Shown: positions 1 through 5,873, counted from the stretch's first letter. The stretch is DNA of 6,947 bases from a bacterium (GCA_021782195.1 JAJXVI010000132.1:1-6947); one strand, 5' to 3'. Notes: a model not told the origin generated them from the letters alone. Translations and numbers: made by a program.

Positions 1-1
1 G

Positions 2-133
2 TTCATCGCACGGCGGATTGTCGAGGAAGCCCATCACGGGCAGGTCTCGGTACACAACGTCTACGACAGGGGGCGGCGCGTCGGCCTGTGCGTCCGACTC
101 GAGCTGCCGGCGAGTGGTCATGACGCGCATTGA
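2..133 (+). CDS. Sensor histidine kinase, C-terminal end (partial)
   Basis: Only the last 43 codons are present. The gene enters from the left edge, base 1 being the last base of a split codon, and ends at TGA 131-133. The peptide starts FIARRIVEEAHHGQVSV and continues through GRRVGLCVRLELPA. This matches the end of a HATPase_c domain: the helix just after the G2 box (usually GLGL-x-I-A-x-x-I-V-E-x-H-x-G), then the last two beta strands. Known members bind ATP and phosphorylate a conserved histidine to signal to a response regulator. The sensor region, the H-box and most of the ATP-binding site lie outside the window, so the stimulus cannot be inferred. A 167-base gap separates it from the next gene on the same strand, so co-transcription is possible but unproven. 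Confidence 0.85.
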   Translation, partial: FIARRIVEEAHHGQVSVHNVYDRGRRVGLCVRLELPASGHDAH

Positions 134-300
134 CGTCTGGTTACGAGACCCGAGATGCACGACTCAGGACCGTTCGCGTTCATGAAATCCGGACGGTCAG
201 CAACACAGTCAGGGCACCAACCGTTCACAGGTCGGCAACAATCCACGGCCCCTGTTGTGGTAGAGTGGATTGAGAATTCGTCTTTCTGGAGGTTGCCGTC
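134..300. other. Intergenic region with two inverted repeats
   Basis: No gene is seen here. It holds a 6-bp inverted repeat (GACCGT 168-173 / ACGGTC 193-198), too weak to call a terminator and without a T-run, and a better 8-bp repeat at 239-272 listed separately. I could not find a convincing -35/-10 pair. The ribosome site of the next gene is GGAGG at 288-292, eight bases before ATG 301. Confidence 0.6.
239..272. promoter_or_regulatory. 8-bp perfect inverted repeat upstream of the 635-aa gene
   Basis: CAATCCAC (239-246) and GTGGATTG (265-272) are exact reverse complements separated by 18 bases. They end 15 bases before the GGAGG ribosome site at 288-292. They could form a leader-RNA hairpin or be a two-half-site operator, for example for a response regulator. 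A second GTGG at 257-260 offers an alternative pairing with CCAC 243-246. Function is inferred from position only. Confidence 0.35.
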
Positions 301-2208
301 ATGATCGAGCGCACGAACCTGAACCCTAAAGCCGTACCAGGAACGCCGTCGACGCGTCCTCTCGAAAGCAACGCTGCGCCGCAACCCACCTCCCCTGCTC
401 CGCCGGCGTCGGGCACAAATCAGGGTGTGACCGATGCCTCCGACGTATTTACCGCGAGCAAGAACCTGAAAGACATCGGCTCCCGTGAACTTGCGCGAGG
501 CCTCGCTCTCCAGAAACAGTCCCAGATCGACGCCAGTGCGAGCACAGTTCAGCGTAATGGGGCAACCGAAACCCTCAAGAAAGGGCAGGATCTACTGGCC
601 CAGGGCCAGACCACGCTGAAGCGAGGCAGCGACCTGCAGGCAACCGGACAGGAGACCCTGACCGAGGGTCTGGCGACCGAGGCTCAGGGCAGTGCACAGG
701 AGCAACAGGGAATGGATGACTTGGAAAAGGCGCTACAGCAAAGCCAGGTTGCCGGTCAGAAAATGAAGGGCTCATCCGATACGCTCGCGTCGTTGCTCGG
801 CGTTGAGCAACAGGGGCTCGCACTGGCATCTGGAGCAGTGGATGCATTTGGGAAAAGTCTCCAGAACGCGCAGCAGGCCGACACCAGTGCGGCGACCGCG
901 TCGACGCAGATGAACAGTGGCGTGACCACCCAGGCTCAGGGGCAGAAACAGGAACAGTCCGGGCTGGCGCAGTTTGAGGCTGGTGTCGCAAAGATCGACG
1001 AGGGCCGGACAGTTCTCGGGCAGAGCCAGTTGCACCGCCTGGATGCGGAGCAGGCCTCAGCCCAGGCCCAGGATGCCAGCAATCAGTCTCGCCTCCTGGC
1101 GTCGACTGCAACTGACAAGACCGCGCGCTCGGCACAGGCACTCTCCCAGGCCGGTGCATTGAGCAAGCAGGCAGATGTGCAGGAGATGCAGGCCGCGACC
1201 GAGCACGCCACGTCCATCGCCGACACTGCCCAGGCAAACCAGAGCAGAATGCTGGCAGACCTTCTTGCAAAGAAAGCGGCGATTGACCGCGTTGCAGCAA
1301 ATGCGCTGGGAATGCTGCCGGACTACGCAGGTGATGCCGTGACGAGCGCAGCCGAAGGTGACGCAGCAGCCAGTGTGGCAACCCTGCGATCATGCCAGTC
1401 GAATCGGGAAGCACAGGCGGCTGCAACCGCGGAAGCCTCAGCACAGGACCTTGCAGGCCAGTCTGGCAAGAATCGGGCCGATGCCTCAAAACTCACTGCC
1501 CAGGGTACGGCGTTGCAGGCCGAGGCACGTTCCGATTCCACTCAAGCTGCGCTGCTGAGCAAGAAGGCAGACGATCTGACCGCGCAGGCCACTTCGAATG
1601 AGACGCTTTCCAGCCAGGAAGACGCGCAAGGCACAGCATTGTTGACTGCTGGAACCAAGCAGCGCACTGACGGCCTCCACGCCATCGACGCAGGGCGAAC
1701 CGAGCAGGATCAGGGGCTCATAGCACAGCGCACGGGTCTTGACGGGATGAAGTCCAGTCTGTCCGACGCCCAGCAGACCCTGGCTGCCCGCGGCGAGTCT
1801 GCAAAAACCATTGGACTCGGCGCCGACATCGTGTCGGTCAGCACGGATGCAGAGGCCACTGCCCTCAATGACGCACAGTCAGCGGTTTCAAGTGAGCGGG
1901 CATCGCTGCAAGACAAACAGAAGGCACTCGGCAACGTCACCACCGGCCAGTCACTGGAAAGTTCCGGACGGACAAGACAGTCTGACGGACTCGACCAGAT
2001 AAAGACGGGGTCACAACTCCAGCACGAAGGAGAAGCTCTGGGCGTAGAAGGTCGTCGTACGGTCGATGCTGGAAACGCCGCGCTTCAGGCCGCCGACCAG
2101 TTGGGGAAGAAAGCGGAGAACGAGGGGGCAGCCGGAAAGGTGGTCGCCGATAGAGGGCAGTCCTACATCGACCTGGCCAATTCCATTCCATACCATCTCG
2201 CGAAATAA
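301..2208 (+). CDS. Giant xxxLxxG-heptad hairpin protein P1 (635 aa, function unknown)
   Basis: I do not recognise a named gene. ATG 301 follows GGAGG (288-292) by eight bases. Residues 1-59 are rich in Pro, Ser and Thr and look disordered; no signal peptide or membrane segment is visible. Residues 60-339 are 40 consecutive heptads with Gly/Ala/Ser at the first position in 39 of 40 (exception L165). A turn, PDYAGDA, occupies 340-346. Residues 347-626 are 40 more heptads with Gly/Ala/Ser at the last position in 39 of 40 (exception T493). Nine residues follow, ending LAK. Gly blocks 95-137 and 207-235 mirror 549-591 and 451-479. The repeat resembles the known X-X-X-Leu-X-X-Gly heptad (TIGR03057, found in YhgE/Pip-type proteins), but here it makes up nearly the whole protein. 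I infer a long antiparallel helical hairpin, Leu at 'a' and Gly/Ala at 'd'. The only Cys is C365. It is convergent with paralogue P2. Confidence 0.9.
   Translation: MIERTNLNPKAVPGTPSTRPLESNAAPQPTSPAPPASGTNQGVTDASDVFTASKNLKDIGSRELARGLALQKQSQIDASASTVQRNGATETLKKGQDLLAQGQTTLKRGSDLQATGQETLTEGLATEAQGSAQEQQGMDDLEKALQQSQVAGQKMKGSSDTLASLLGVEQQGLALASGAVDAFGKSLQNAQQADTSAATASTQMNSGVTTQAQGQKQEQSGLAQFEAGVAKIDEGRTVLGQSQLHRLDAEQASAQAQDASNQSRLLASTATDKTARSAQALSQAGALSKQADVQEMQAATEHATSIADTAQANQSRMLADLLAKKAAIDRVAANALGMLPDYAGDAVTSAAEGDAAASVATLRSCQSNREAQAAATAEASAQDLAGQSGKNRADASKLTAQGTALQAEARSDSTQAALLSKKADDLTAQATSNETLSSQEDAQGTALLTAGTKQRTDGLHAIDAGRTEQDQGLIAQRTGLDGMKSSLSDAQQTLAARGESAKTIGLGADIVSVSTDAEATALNDAQSAVSSERASLQDKQKALGNVTTGQSLESSGRTRQSDGLDQIKTGSQLQHEGEALGVEGRRTVDAGNAALQAADQLGKKAENEGAAGKVVADRGQSYIDLANSIPYHLAK
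478..1317 (+). repeat. P1 arm 1: 40 coding heptads (21-bp period)
   Basis: This encodes residues 60-339 as 40 heptads with no insertion or deletion in register. The first position of each heptad is Gly 15 times, Ala 16, Ser 8 and Leu once (L165). The clearest stretch is residues 95-137, seven Gly heptads such as GQDLLAQ, GQTTLKR and GQETLTE, with Leu three residues before the next Gly. A second Gly block is 207-235. Towards the turn the small residue becomes mainly Ala and Ser. Confidence 0.85.
1318..1338 (+). other. P1 central turn (PDYAGDA)
   Basis: Residues 340-346 are the only place where the heptad phase changes: the small residue moves from position 1 to position 7 of the same seven-residue frame. 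The segment starts with Pro and has Gly at its fifth position, as expected for a helix-breaking loop. The paralogue has PFTQGIA at the equivalent point, giving a shared pattern P-x-x-x-G-x-A. It divides the repeat region into two arms of exactly 280 residues. Confidence 0.7.
1339..2178 (+). repeat. P1 arm 2: 40 coding heptads
   Basis: This encodes residues 347-626 as 40 heptads with Gly/Ala/Ser at the seventh position in all but one (T493). Gly blocks are 444-479 and 549-591. They lie at the same distance from the turn as the Gly blocks of arm 1. The arm ends with DRGQSYIDLA, which resembles the end of P2 (QRGQDYVKLS). Confidence 0.85.
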
Positions 2209-2706
2209 ACTCACTGCCTCGCAAAATACACTTACAGTCCTCCCGAAACTGCTGACCGCCCGGCGTAGCCCGTTCCCATGGCGGGGAAATTACAGAACGG
2301 TGCAGCCTCGTGTCCCTGGCGCGCCGTCGTATCGTCTGCAGAATTGGCCCGCTGGTCGGGCGGTAGACTGGGGCGGTCCCCGCTCACGGCGCAGCGCGGT
2401 AGCGTTTCCTCACACGGCGCAGCGCGGTCGCGTCCCCTCACACGGCGCGGCGCGGTCGCGTCCCCTCGCGCGGCGCGGCACGGTCGCGTCCCATCACACG
2501 GCGCAGCCCGTGATCTGTTTTCCGAACGGGCACGATGAACGCCGACGTCAGAGCGCCATTCTCGCGACACATCCCGGTTGGGCCCGGACAGGAACGAATG
2601 CTCAGCGGGTCCGGGAGCGGCCGCGCCAGTGGCAGAGGTTGGCGGAGCGCCACGACTTTCACGCCGGGCTCGGGTCGGCCGGTCCGGTGTTCGTGTGCAA
2701 ACGAGG
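2209..2706. other. Convergent intergenic region, about 500 bp, no supported gene
   Basis: This is the gap between the stop codons of P1 (+) and P2 (-). Open frames cross it on several frames, but they overlap the ends of real genes or the tandem repeat, have low-complexity Arg/Ala/Ser/Pro content and lack a family I can name. The only clear structure is the 28-bp tandem repeat at 2381-2507. I see no terminator with a T-run for either convergent gene. The rest (2209-2380 and 2521-2706) shows nothing I can name. Confidence 0.7.
2381..2507. repeat. 28-bp tandem repeat, four copies plus a 15-bp partial
   Basis: Copies lie at 2381-2408, 2409-2436, 2437-2464 and 2465-2492, with a partial copy at 2493-2507. 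The shared core is CACGGCGC(A/G)GCGCGGTCGCGT. Copies 2 and 3 differ by one base; copies 1 and 4 carry a few more changes. There are no unique spacers, so it is not a CRISPR array. The period is not a multiple of three, so it does not encode an in-phase protein repeat. It could be slippage-prone non-coding DNA, a protein-binding array or a source of RNA structure between convergent genes; nothing decides between these. Confidence 0.85.
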
Positions 2707-4662
2707 TCAGGCGGTGGGAAGCTGCGATAGCTTTACGTAGTCTTGTCCACGCTGAATGTACGCAGCACCGGCTGCCTGCTTCTGCTGACCCTGGCTTAGC
2801 AGGAACTCGCCCTGGCGCTCTAGTTCCCGACCCGCCGAAATGTCGGCCGTACCTTCCACGACATCGGTTGCACCGCTCCGCGAAGACGCAAGCCCTTGCT
2901 CAACCAGGGCCTGACCAATCTGCACGTCGTGCCGACCGGCCTCCATCTGGGAGGTCACCGACTGAAAATCATTGAGCGAAGACTGCATCGTCGTTGTGCC
3001 CTGTCGTGCCGCAGTCAGTCCATTGTTGGCAAGCCTCTGTGCCTGCGCGCTGTGTTCGGACGCGGCACACGCAGCATCAACGTCCTGGTGTAGAGCAGCA
3101 ACCGCCTGGGACTGCGGGACAGACAACCGCTGTTCCTGTGCAAGCCCGACCTCTGCGCCCAACATGCCGCGGTGAACGAGTCCCTCTCCTGCCTGCTCGA
3201 CAGAACACCCACCTTCCCACCGCGAAAGACCGCCATCCTGCAGATCGACCCCTTCCGAGGCGCGTGCAAGTCCGGTCCGCATCAACAACAATCCGAGGTC
3301 GGTGCGACCATCACCAAGCGCCTTCCACTGGGCTCCGACTGCCTGCTTTTCCTCTGCTGATGCGCGCAATACCTTCGCCTGCGCACGGTCAGCAGACGCC
3401 TCCTCGCACAGGGCCTCACCTTCGGTCTGCTCACGGGCCGACTGCCGACGCAACCCGTCGGCCTGCGCTTCATTTGCATCAATCTGGGAACGTGTGCACG
3501 TCAGTTCCTGACGAGTGTGTGCCGCCTCATCGCGTTTTGTTGTACTCGCCGTTGCCAGGATCTGCGCCTGCTCGAGAAGGTGCTGCCCCCACGCAATCTC
3601 GCCCTGCCCGCGTGCAATGAGCTGGTAGGCGATGCCCTGCGTGAACGGCAACTGCAGGTAGAACATGCCGTTGCTCAGATCGCTCTGCCCTTGCGATAAA
3701 ATGCATTGTCCAGAACGACCACAGCAATTCGCCTGGTTCTCGAGACGTACGGCTTCTTCGTCGAGAGTTCTCGCGCGCCGGACAAGTTCCGATATCTTGC
3801 AGAGCAGGGACGCGGACGAGGCGTCGATCTCATCGGCACGCTGTGCTGCAAGCGCGGCGGATGCAAGCGCGCTCTTGCCCTGCACGTCGCGTGCGGTCGC
3901 GGTGTCGTCGAGACGGGTTGAGAGATTCCACTCTCCCTGTGCCAGGTCAAGCAGGGCATTCCCCTGTTGCTCCATGCTTCGCCCTTCTCGATAGGAGGAC
4001 TCCCCTGCTATTTTGGTCGCGTCGCCCTGCCGTTGCACCGCAAGGCCATATCGAGTCGTATCCAGCGCATCTTTCTGAACCGCGTCTCCTGCATGGTCCT
4101 CGCCGAGCCCGCGTTGGATGCGGTCGACTGCACGGTCCTCCACCCGATGCACGAGCGCTTCACGTTCCCCGAGCGCCTTCAGCGAGTCGAGCGACTGAGC
4201 GGCAGCACTGTTCGCTCGATTCATCTCGCCGAGCGCCACCCCCATCTCGCCTGCGCCACCGGCAAGCTGACCTCCACCTCTGCTCTCCTGCTGGCGGCCT
4301 GCCGCAAATTCCTTGAGTGCTCGATCAGCTTCGGCTTCCGACGTGTTGAGTGCGCGGACGCCGCGGTCCATCTGGTCGGTCCCCGTTCTGAGCAGACCAT
4401 CCCCTTCCTGCTGGCATCCACTGCCCTTCGCCACACGTGCGTGCCCGGCATCTTCCCGCATGACACCCTCGGTGCGCTGCGCCTGGCCCCTCTGCATGTC
4501 GGAACTTCCCTCCTGCTCCAGGGCCTGTCCGTGCGTCACGCTCGCCAATCCGGAATCGTGTAGAGCCTGCTGTACGACTGGCAGGCTGCCCTCCAGTGGA
4601 AATGCAGGTCGAGCAGGGGCAAAAGTCTGAGGTGATACCGCGGGCAACTTTAGATCAGACAC
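2707..4662 (-). CDS. Giant xxxLxxG-heptad hairpin protein P2 (651 aa, paralogue of P1)
   Basis: The start is GTG (4660-4662 on the plus strand), six bases after GGAGG (4669-4673). The stop is TGA at 2707-2709. Residues 1-37 are Pro-rich, with no signal peptide. Residues 38-338 are 43 unbroken heptads with Gly/Ala/Ser first in 40 (exceptions L164, V171, I290). A turn, PFTQGIA, is at 339-345. Residues 346-646 are 43 more heptads with a small last residue in 38 (exceptions L387, I394, L513, D527, V569). The protein ends QLPTA. Twenty of the 24 arm-1 Gly residues face a Gly in arm 2 when i and j sum to 684, and 22 when they sum to 677. Compared with P1 it has more charged residues, four Trp, nine Cys and a hydrophobic tip (residues 333-349). 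No membrane segment is certain. The role is unknown; a very long antiparallel helical hairpin is inferred. Confidence 0.9.
   Translation of the reverse strand: MSDLKLPAVSPQTFAPARPAFPLEGSLPVVQQALHDSGLASVTHGQALEQEGSSDMQRGQAQRTEGVMREDAGHARVAKGSGCQQEGDGLLRTGTDQMDRGVRALNTSEAEADRALKEFAAGRQQESRGGGQLAGGAGEMGVALGEMNRANSAAAQSLDSLKALGEREALVHRVEDRAVDRIQRGLGEDHAGDAVQKDALDTTRYGLAVQRQGDATKIAGESSYREGRSMEQQGNALLDLAQGEWNLSTRLDDTATARDVQGKSALASAALAAQRADEIDASSASLLCKISELVRRARTLDEEAVRLENQANCCGRSGQCILSQGQSDLSNGMFYLQLPFTQGIAYQLIARGQGEIAWGQHLLEQAQILATASTTKRDEAAHTRQELTCTRSQIDANEAQADGLRRQSAREQTEGEALCEEASADRAQAKVLRASAEEKQAVGAQWKALGDGRTDLGLLLMRTGLARASEGVDLQDGGLSRWEGGCSVEQAGEGLVHRGMLGAEVGLAQEQRLSVPQSQAVAALHQDVDAACAASEHSAQAQRLANNGLTAARQGTTTMQSSLNDFQSVTSQMEAGRHDVQIGQALVEQGLASSRSGATDVVEGTADISAGRELERQGEFLLSQGQQKQAAGAAYIQRGQDYVKLSQLPTA
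2725..3627 (-). repeat. P2 arm 2: 43 coding heptads
   Basis: This encodes residues 346-646. The seventh position is Gly in a ten-heptad run (443-506) and again in a ten-heptad run (576-639). The last run contains segments such as ATDVVEG, TADISAG and RELERQG, with Ile, Val or Leu three or four residues before Gly. The arm ends GQDYVKLS, matching GQSYIDLA in P1. Confidence 0.85.
3628..3648 (-). other. P2 central turn (PFTQGIA)
   Basis: Residues 339-345 carry the only phase change in the heptad series, the same change as in P1 (small residue from position 1 to position 7). Arms of exactly 301 residues lie on each side. The shared pattern with P1 is P-x-x-x-G-x-A. Flanking residues include FYLQL before the turn and YQLIA after it, making this tip much more hydrophobic than in P1. 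Confidence 0.7.
3649..4551 (-). repeat. P2 arm 1: 43 coding heptads
   Basis: This encodes residues 38-338. Ten consecutive Gly heptads occupy 38-101, followed by Gly at 122-136, 185-192, 206-234, 262 and 318-332. Ala or Ser fill most other positions. The exceptions L164, V171 and I290 sit opposite large residues of arm 2 (L513, L387 and I394). Confidence 0.85.
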
Positions 4663-4668
4663 CTGAGG

Positions 4669-4673
4669 CCTCC
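4669..4673 (-). promoter_or_regulatory. Ribosome binding site deciding the P2 GTG start
   Basis: The minus strand reads GGAGG, then CCTCAG, then GTG. The six-base spacing makes GTG 4662 the preferred start. The protein beginning there (MSDLKLPAVSP) leads straight into the Pro-rich N-terminus, comparable with P1. Confidence 0.75.
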
Positions 4674-4705
4674 AGGCTGGAAGAATGAACGGGATCGGGC
4701 CACGC

Positions 4706-4719
4706 TCATGCTAGCATGA
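4706..4719. promoter_or_regulatory. 14-bp perfect palindrome, candidate operator for P2
   Basis: TCATGCTAGCATGA is its own reverse complement. It lies 44 bases upstream of the P2 start codon and overlaps the candidate -10 box at 4708-4713. A repressor dimer bound there would block the promoter. The binding protein is unknown and the role is inferred from symmetry and position. Confidence 0.4.
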
Positions 4720-4736
4720 TTGCCTTCGGTGGTCTA
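4708..4736 (-). promoter_or_regulatory. Possible sigma-70-type promoter for P2
   Basis: On the minus strand, TAGACC (4731-4736) and TAGCAT (4708-4713) are separated by 17 bases. Each matches the TTGACA / TATAAT consensus at four of six positions. This would place the transcript start about 40 bases before GTG 4662. The matches are modest, so this is a weak call. Confidence 0.3.
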
Positions 4737-4870
4737 CACACCTGGTGAACTGTAGATGTTAACTCTTCCGCACCCGCGCCGCGCCGGTCGAGACCCAACC
4801 GTCAGTGCTCCGAAGACAGAAACACCGCATCTCCCCCCCGCTGGTGATGGCCAACGGGTTTGGGAAAGGG

Positions 4871-4893
4871 CCGGGCTCGTCTTGCGAGCCCGG
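4871..4893 (-). terminator. GC hairpin after the TPR gene
   Basis: CCGGGCTCG (4871-4879) and CGAGCCCGG (4885-4893) form a perfect 9-bp stem with a five-base loop, TCTTG. It starts 10 bases beyond the TPR stop codon in the direction of transcription. The following minus-strand sequence, CCCTTTCCCAAACCC, has only a short T-tract, so it may be an imperfect rho-independent terminator. It separates the TPR gene from P2. Confidence 0.65.
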
Positions 4894-4903
4894 CGCACCG
4901 CGT

Positions 4904-5866
4904 TCAGAAGGAAGATTCGATCGCACGTCCGGCGCGCGGCGGGCGACGCGAACGGATCGCATTGGAGCGCGTGGTGACCAGGTCTGCAAGCCAGGCGGTC
5001 CCGTCAAGGCGAATCGACCACGCCAGAAAATCGAGCGCCTGCGCAACATCCGGATGTTCCGGAAAGTCCTCCGACAGCCAGATGTTCGCCTGCACGCGCG
5101 CTCGCGCTTCGAGGCCAGTGGCGAGATCGTGGCGCCCTCTGGTGCGCGCAATGGTTCCCAGTGCCGACATCACGCGAGCAGATTCCAGCGGTCCACCCGT
5201 TCCGAGGAGACGGGTATACAGCGAGGCTGCCGCACTGCGTCGGCCAAGATGGAACAAGACGCGTGCCAGGCCCGCGGAAGCTTCGAAGAAGACACTGGAG
5301 CGAACAGTCGAAGTGCGAACGGCAGCGCGATACCAGTGTGCTGCCGCGGTAAGGTCGCCCGCCGCCTCTGCGACGCGGGCCACATCGGCGCGCAGGCCCG
5401 CCGAAGGACGCAAAGCCGCGCGCCGAAGTGCCACGGCCGGCATCACGTGAAGCGCTCGAATGGCGGCAGCGCGGGCATCTTCGGACAGTCCGGCGCACAT
5501 CGCGGCATACGTCAGACGCGACCACGCCGCAGCGTGCTCTTCCGGGTCCGGCTGTCCGTGATCCACATGCTCGGCAACCCACCGTAGATGAGGCACGGCG
5601 TCCGCGTAGCGTCCGAGGTCTTCGTACAAGCGCGCCAGGAGCAGATGTCCATCCGCGGCGTCATCGAGTACAAGCCATTCGTGGAGCAGTGGCTCAGCCT
5701 CTTCGTATCGCGCCGCTTCCACCAGGCGCCCGGTCACGCGTGCCAGGGTCTTTGCCGTGACGAGGGCGTCACCTCCAGCGCGGACCTTCGACAGCTCTTC
5801 TTCCGGTGAGAAATGCAACGGAAGGGCTTCTGAAACCTCGGCGGATGCGTGGTGAACGGGAGTCAA
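4904..5866 (-). CDS. Tetratricopeptide (TPR) repeat protein, 320 aa
   Basis: The stop is TGA at 4904-4906. I choose the TTG start at 5864-5866 because the minus strand has GGAGG (5874-5878) seven bases before it. A longer frame reaching 5977 has no such site and begins with Cys/Arg-rich sequence. About six TPR-like helix pairs are seen, roughly at residues 41-70, 71-104, 111-144, 158-190, 192-225 and 230-262. Examples are LLLARLYEDLGRYADAVPHL and LARVLFHLGRRSAAASLYTR. TPR arrays form superhelical protein-binding surfaces, so a scaffold or partner-binding role is likely, but no enzyme domain shows the pathway. The C-terminal tail is basic (RSRRPPRAGR). There is no signal peptide or membrane segment, so it is probably cytoplasmic. 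It is on the same strand as P2, but the hairpin and 241-base gap argue against one operon. Confidence 0.85.
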   Translation of the reverse strand: MTPVHHASAEVSEALPLHFSPEEELSKVRAGGDALVTAKTLARVTGRLVEAARYEEAEPLLHEWLVLDDAADGHLLLARLYEDLGRYADAVPHLRWVAEHVDHGQPDPEEHAAAWSRLTYAAMCAGLSEDARAAAIRALHVMPAVALRRAALRPSAGLRADVARVAEAAGDLTAAAHWYRAAVRTSTVRSSVFFEASAGLARVLFHLGRRSAAASLYTRLLGTGGPLESARVMSALGTIARTRGRHDLATGLEARARVQANIWLSEDFPEHPDVAQALDFLAWSIRLDGTAWLADLVTTRSNAIRSRRPPRAGRAIESSF

Positions 5867-5873
5867 TGGGACA

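Noticed and set aside
205..230. Sigma-54 promoter (GGCAC-like box) upstream of P1
   Set aside because: The required GG-N10-GC spacing is not met.
575..1489. 304-codon minus-strand frame opposite P1
   Set aside because: It is a shadow of the strongly periodic P1 gene: Pro/Arg/Ser-rich, with no domain. P1 has the ribosome site and the structured protein.
2381..2507. Possible CRISPR array
   Set aside because: The copies abut each other with no unique spacers and the unit is a simple tandem repeat.
2506..2531. Bidirectional terminator, GCCCGT / ACGGGC stem
   Set aside because: The stem is only 6 bp with a 14-base loop and no flanking T-run on either strand; it is too weak to list.
2066..2740. 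224-codon open frame on the plus strand across the convergent gap
   Set aside because: It begins inside P1 in another frame, crosses the tandem repeat, runs into P2, and has Arg/Pro-rich low-complexity sequence with no recognisable family.
4078..4092. AGDAV in P2 (residues 191-195) identical to AGDAV at the P1 turn (1327-1341)
   Set aside because: At first it looked like a shared hinge, but in P2 it lies inside unbroken heptads of arm 1, with no phase change. The true equivalent of the P1 turn is PFTQGIA at P2 339-345.
301..4662. Phage tail tape-measure proteins
   Set aside because: No phage genes flank them, there are no membrane segments, and the mirrored hairpin pattern with two paralogous copies is not expected of tape-measure proteins.
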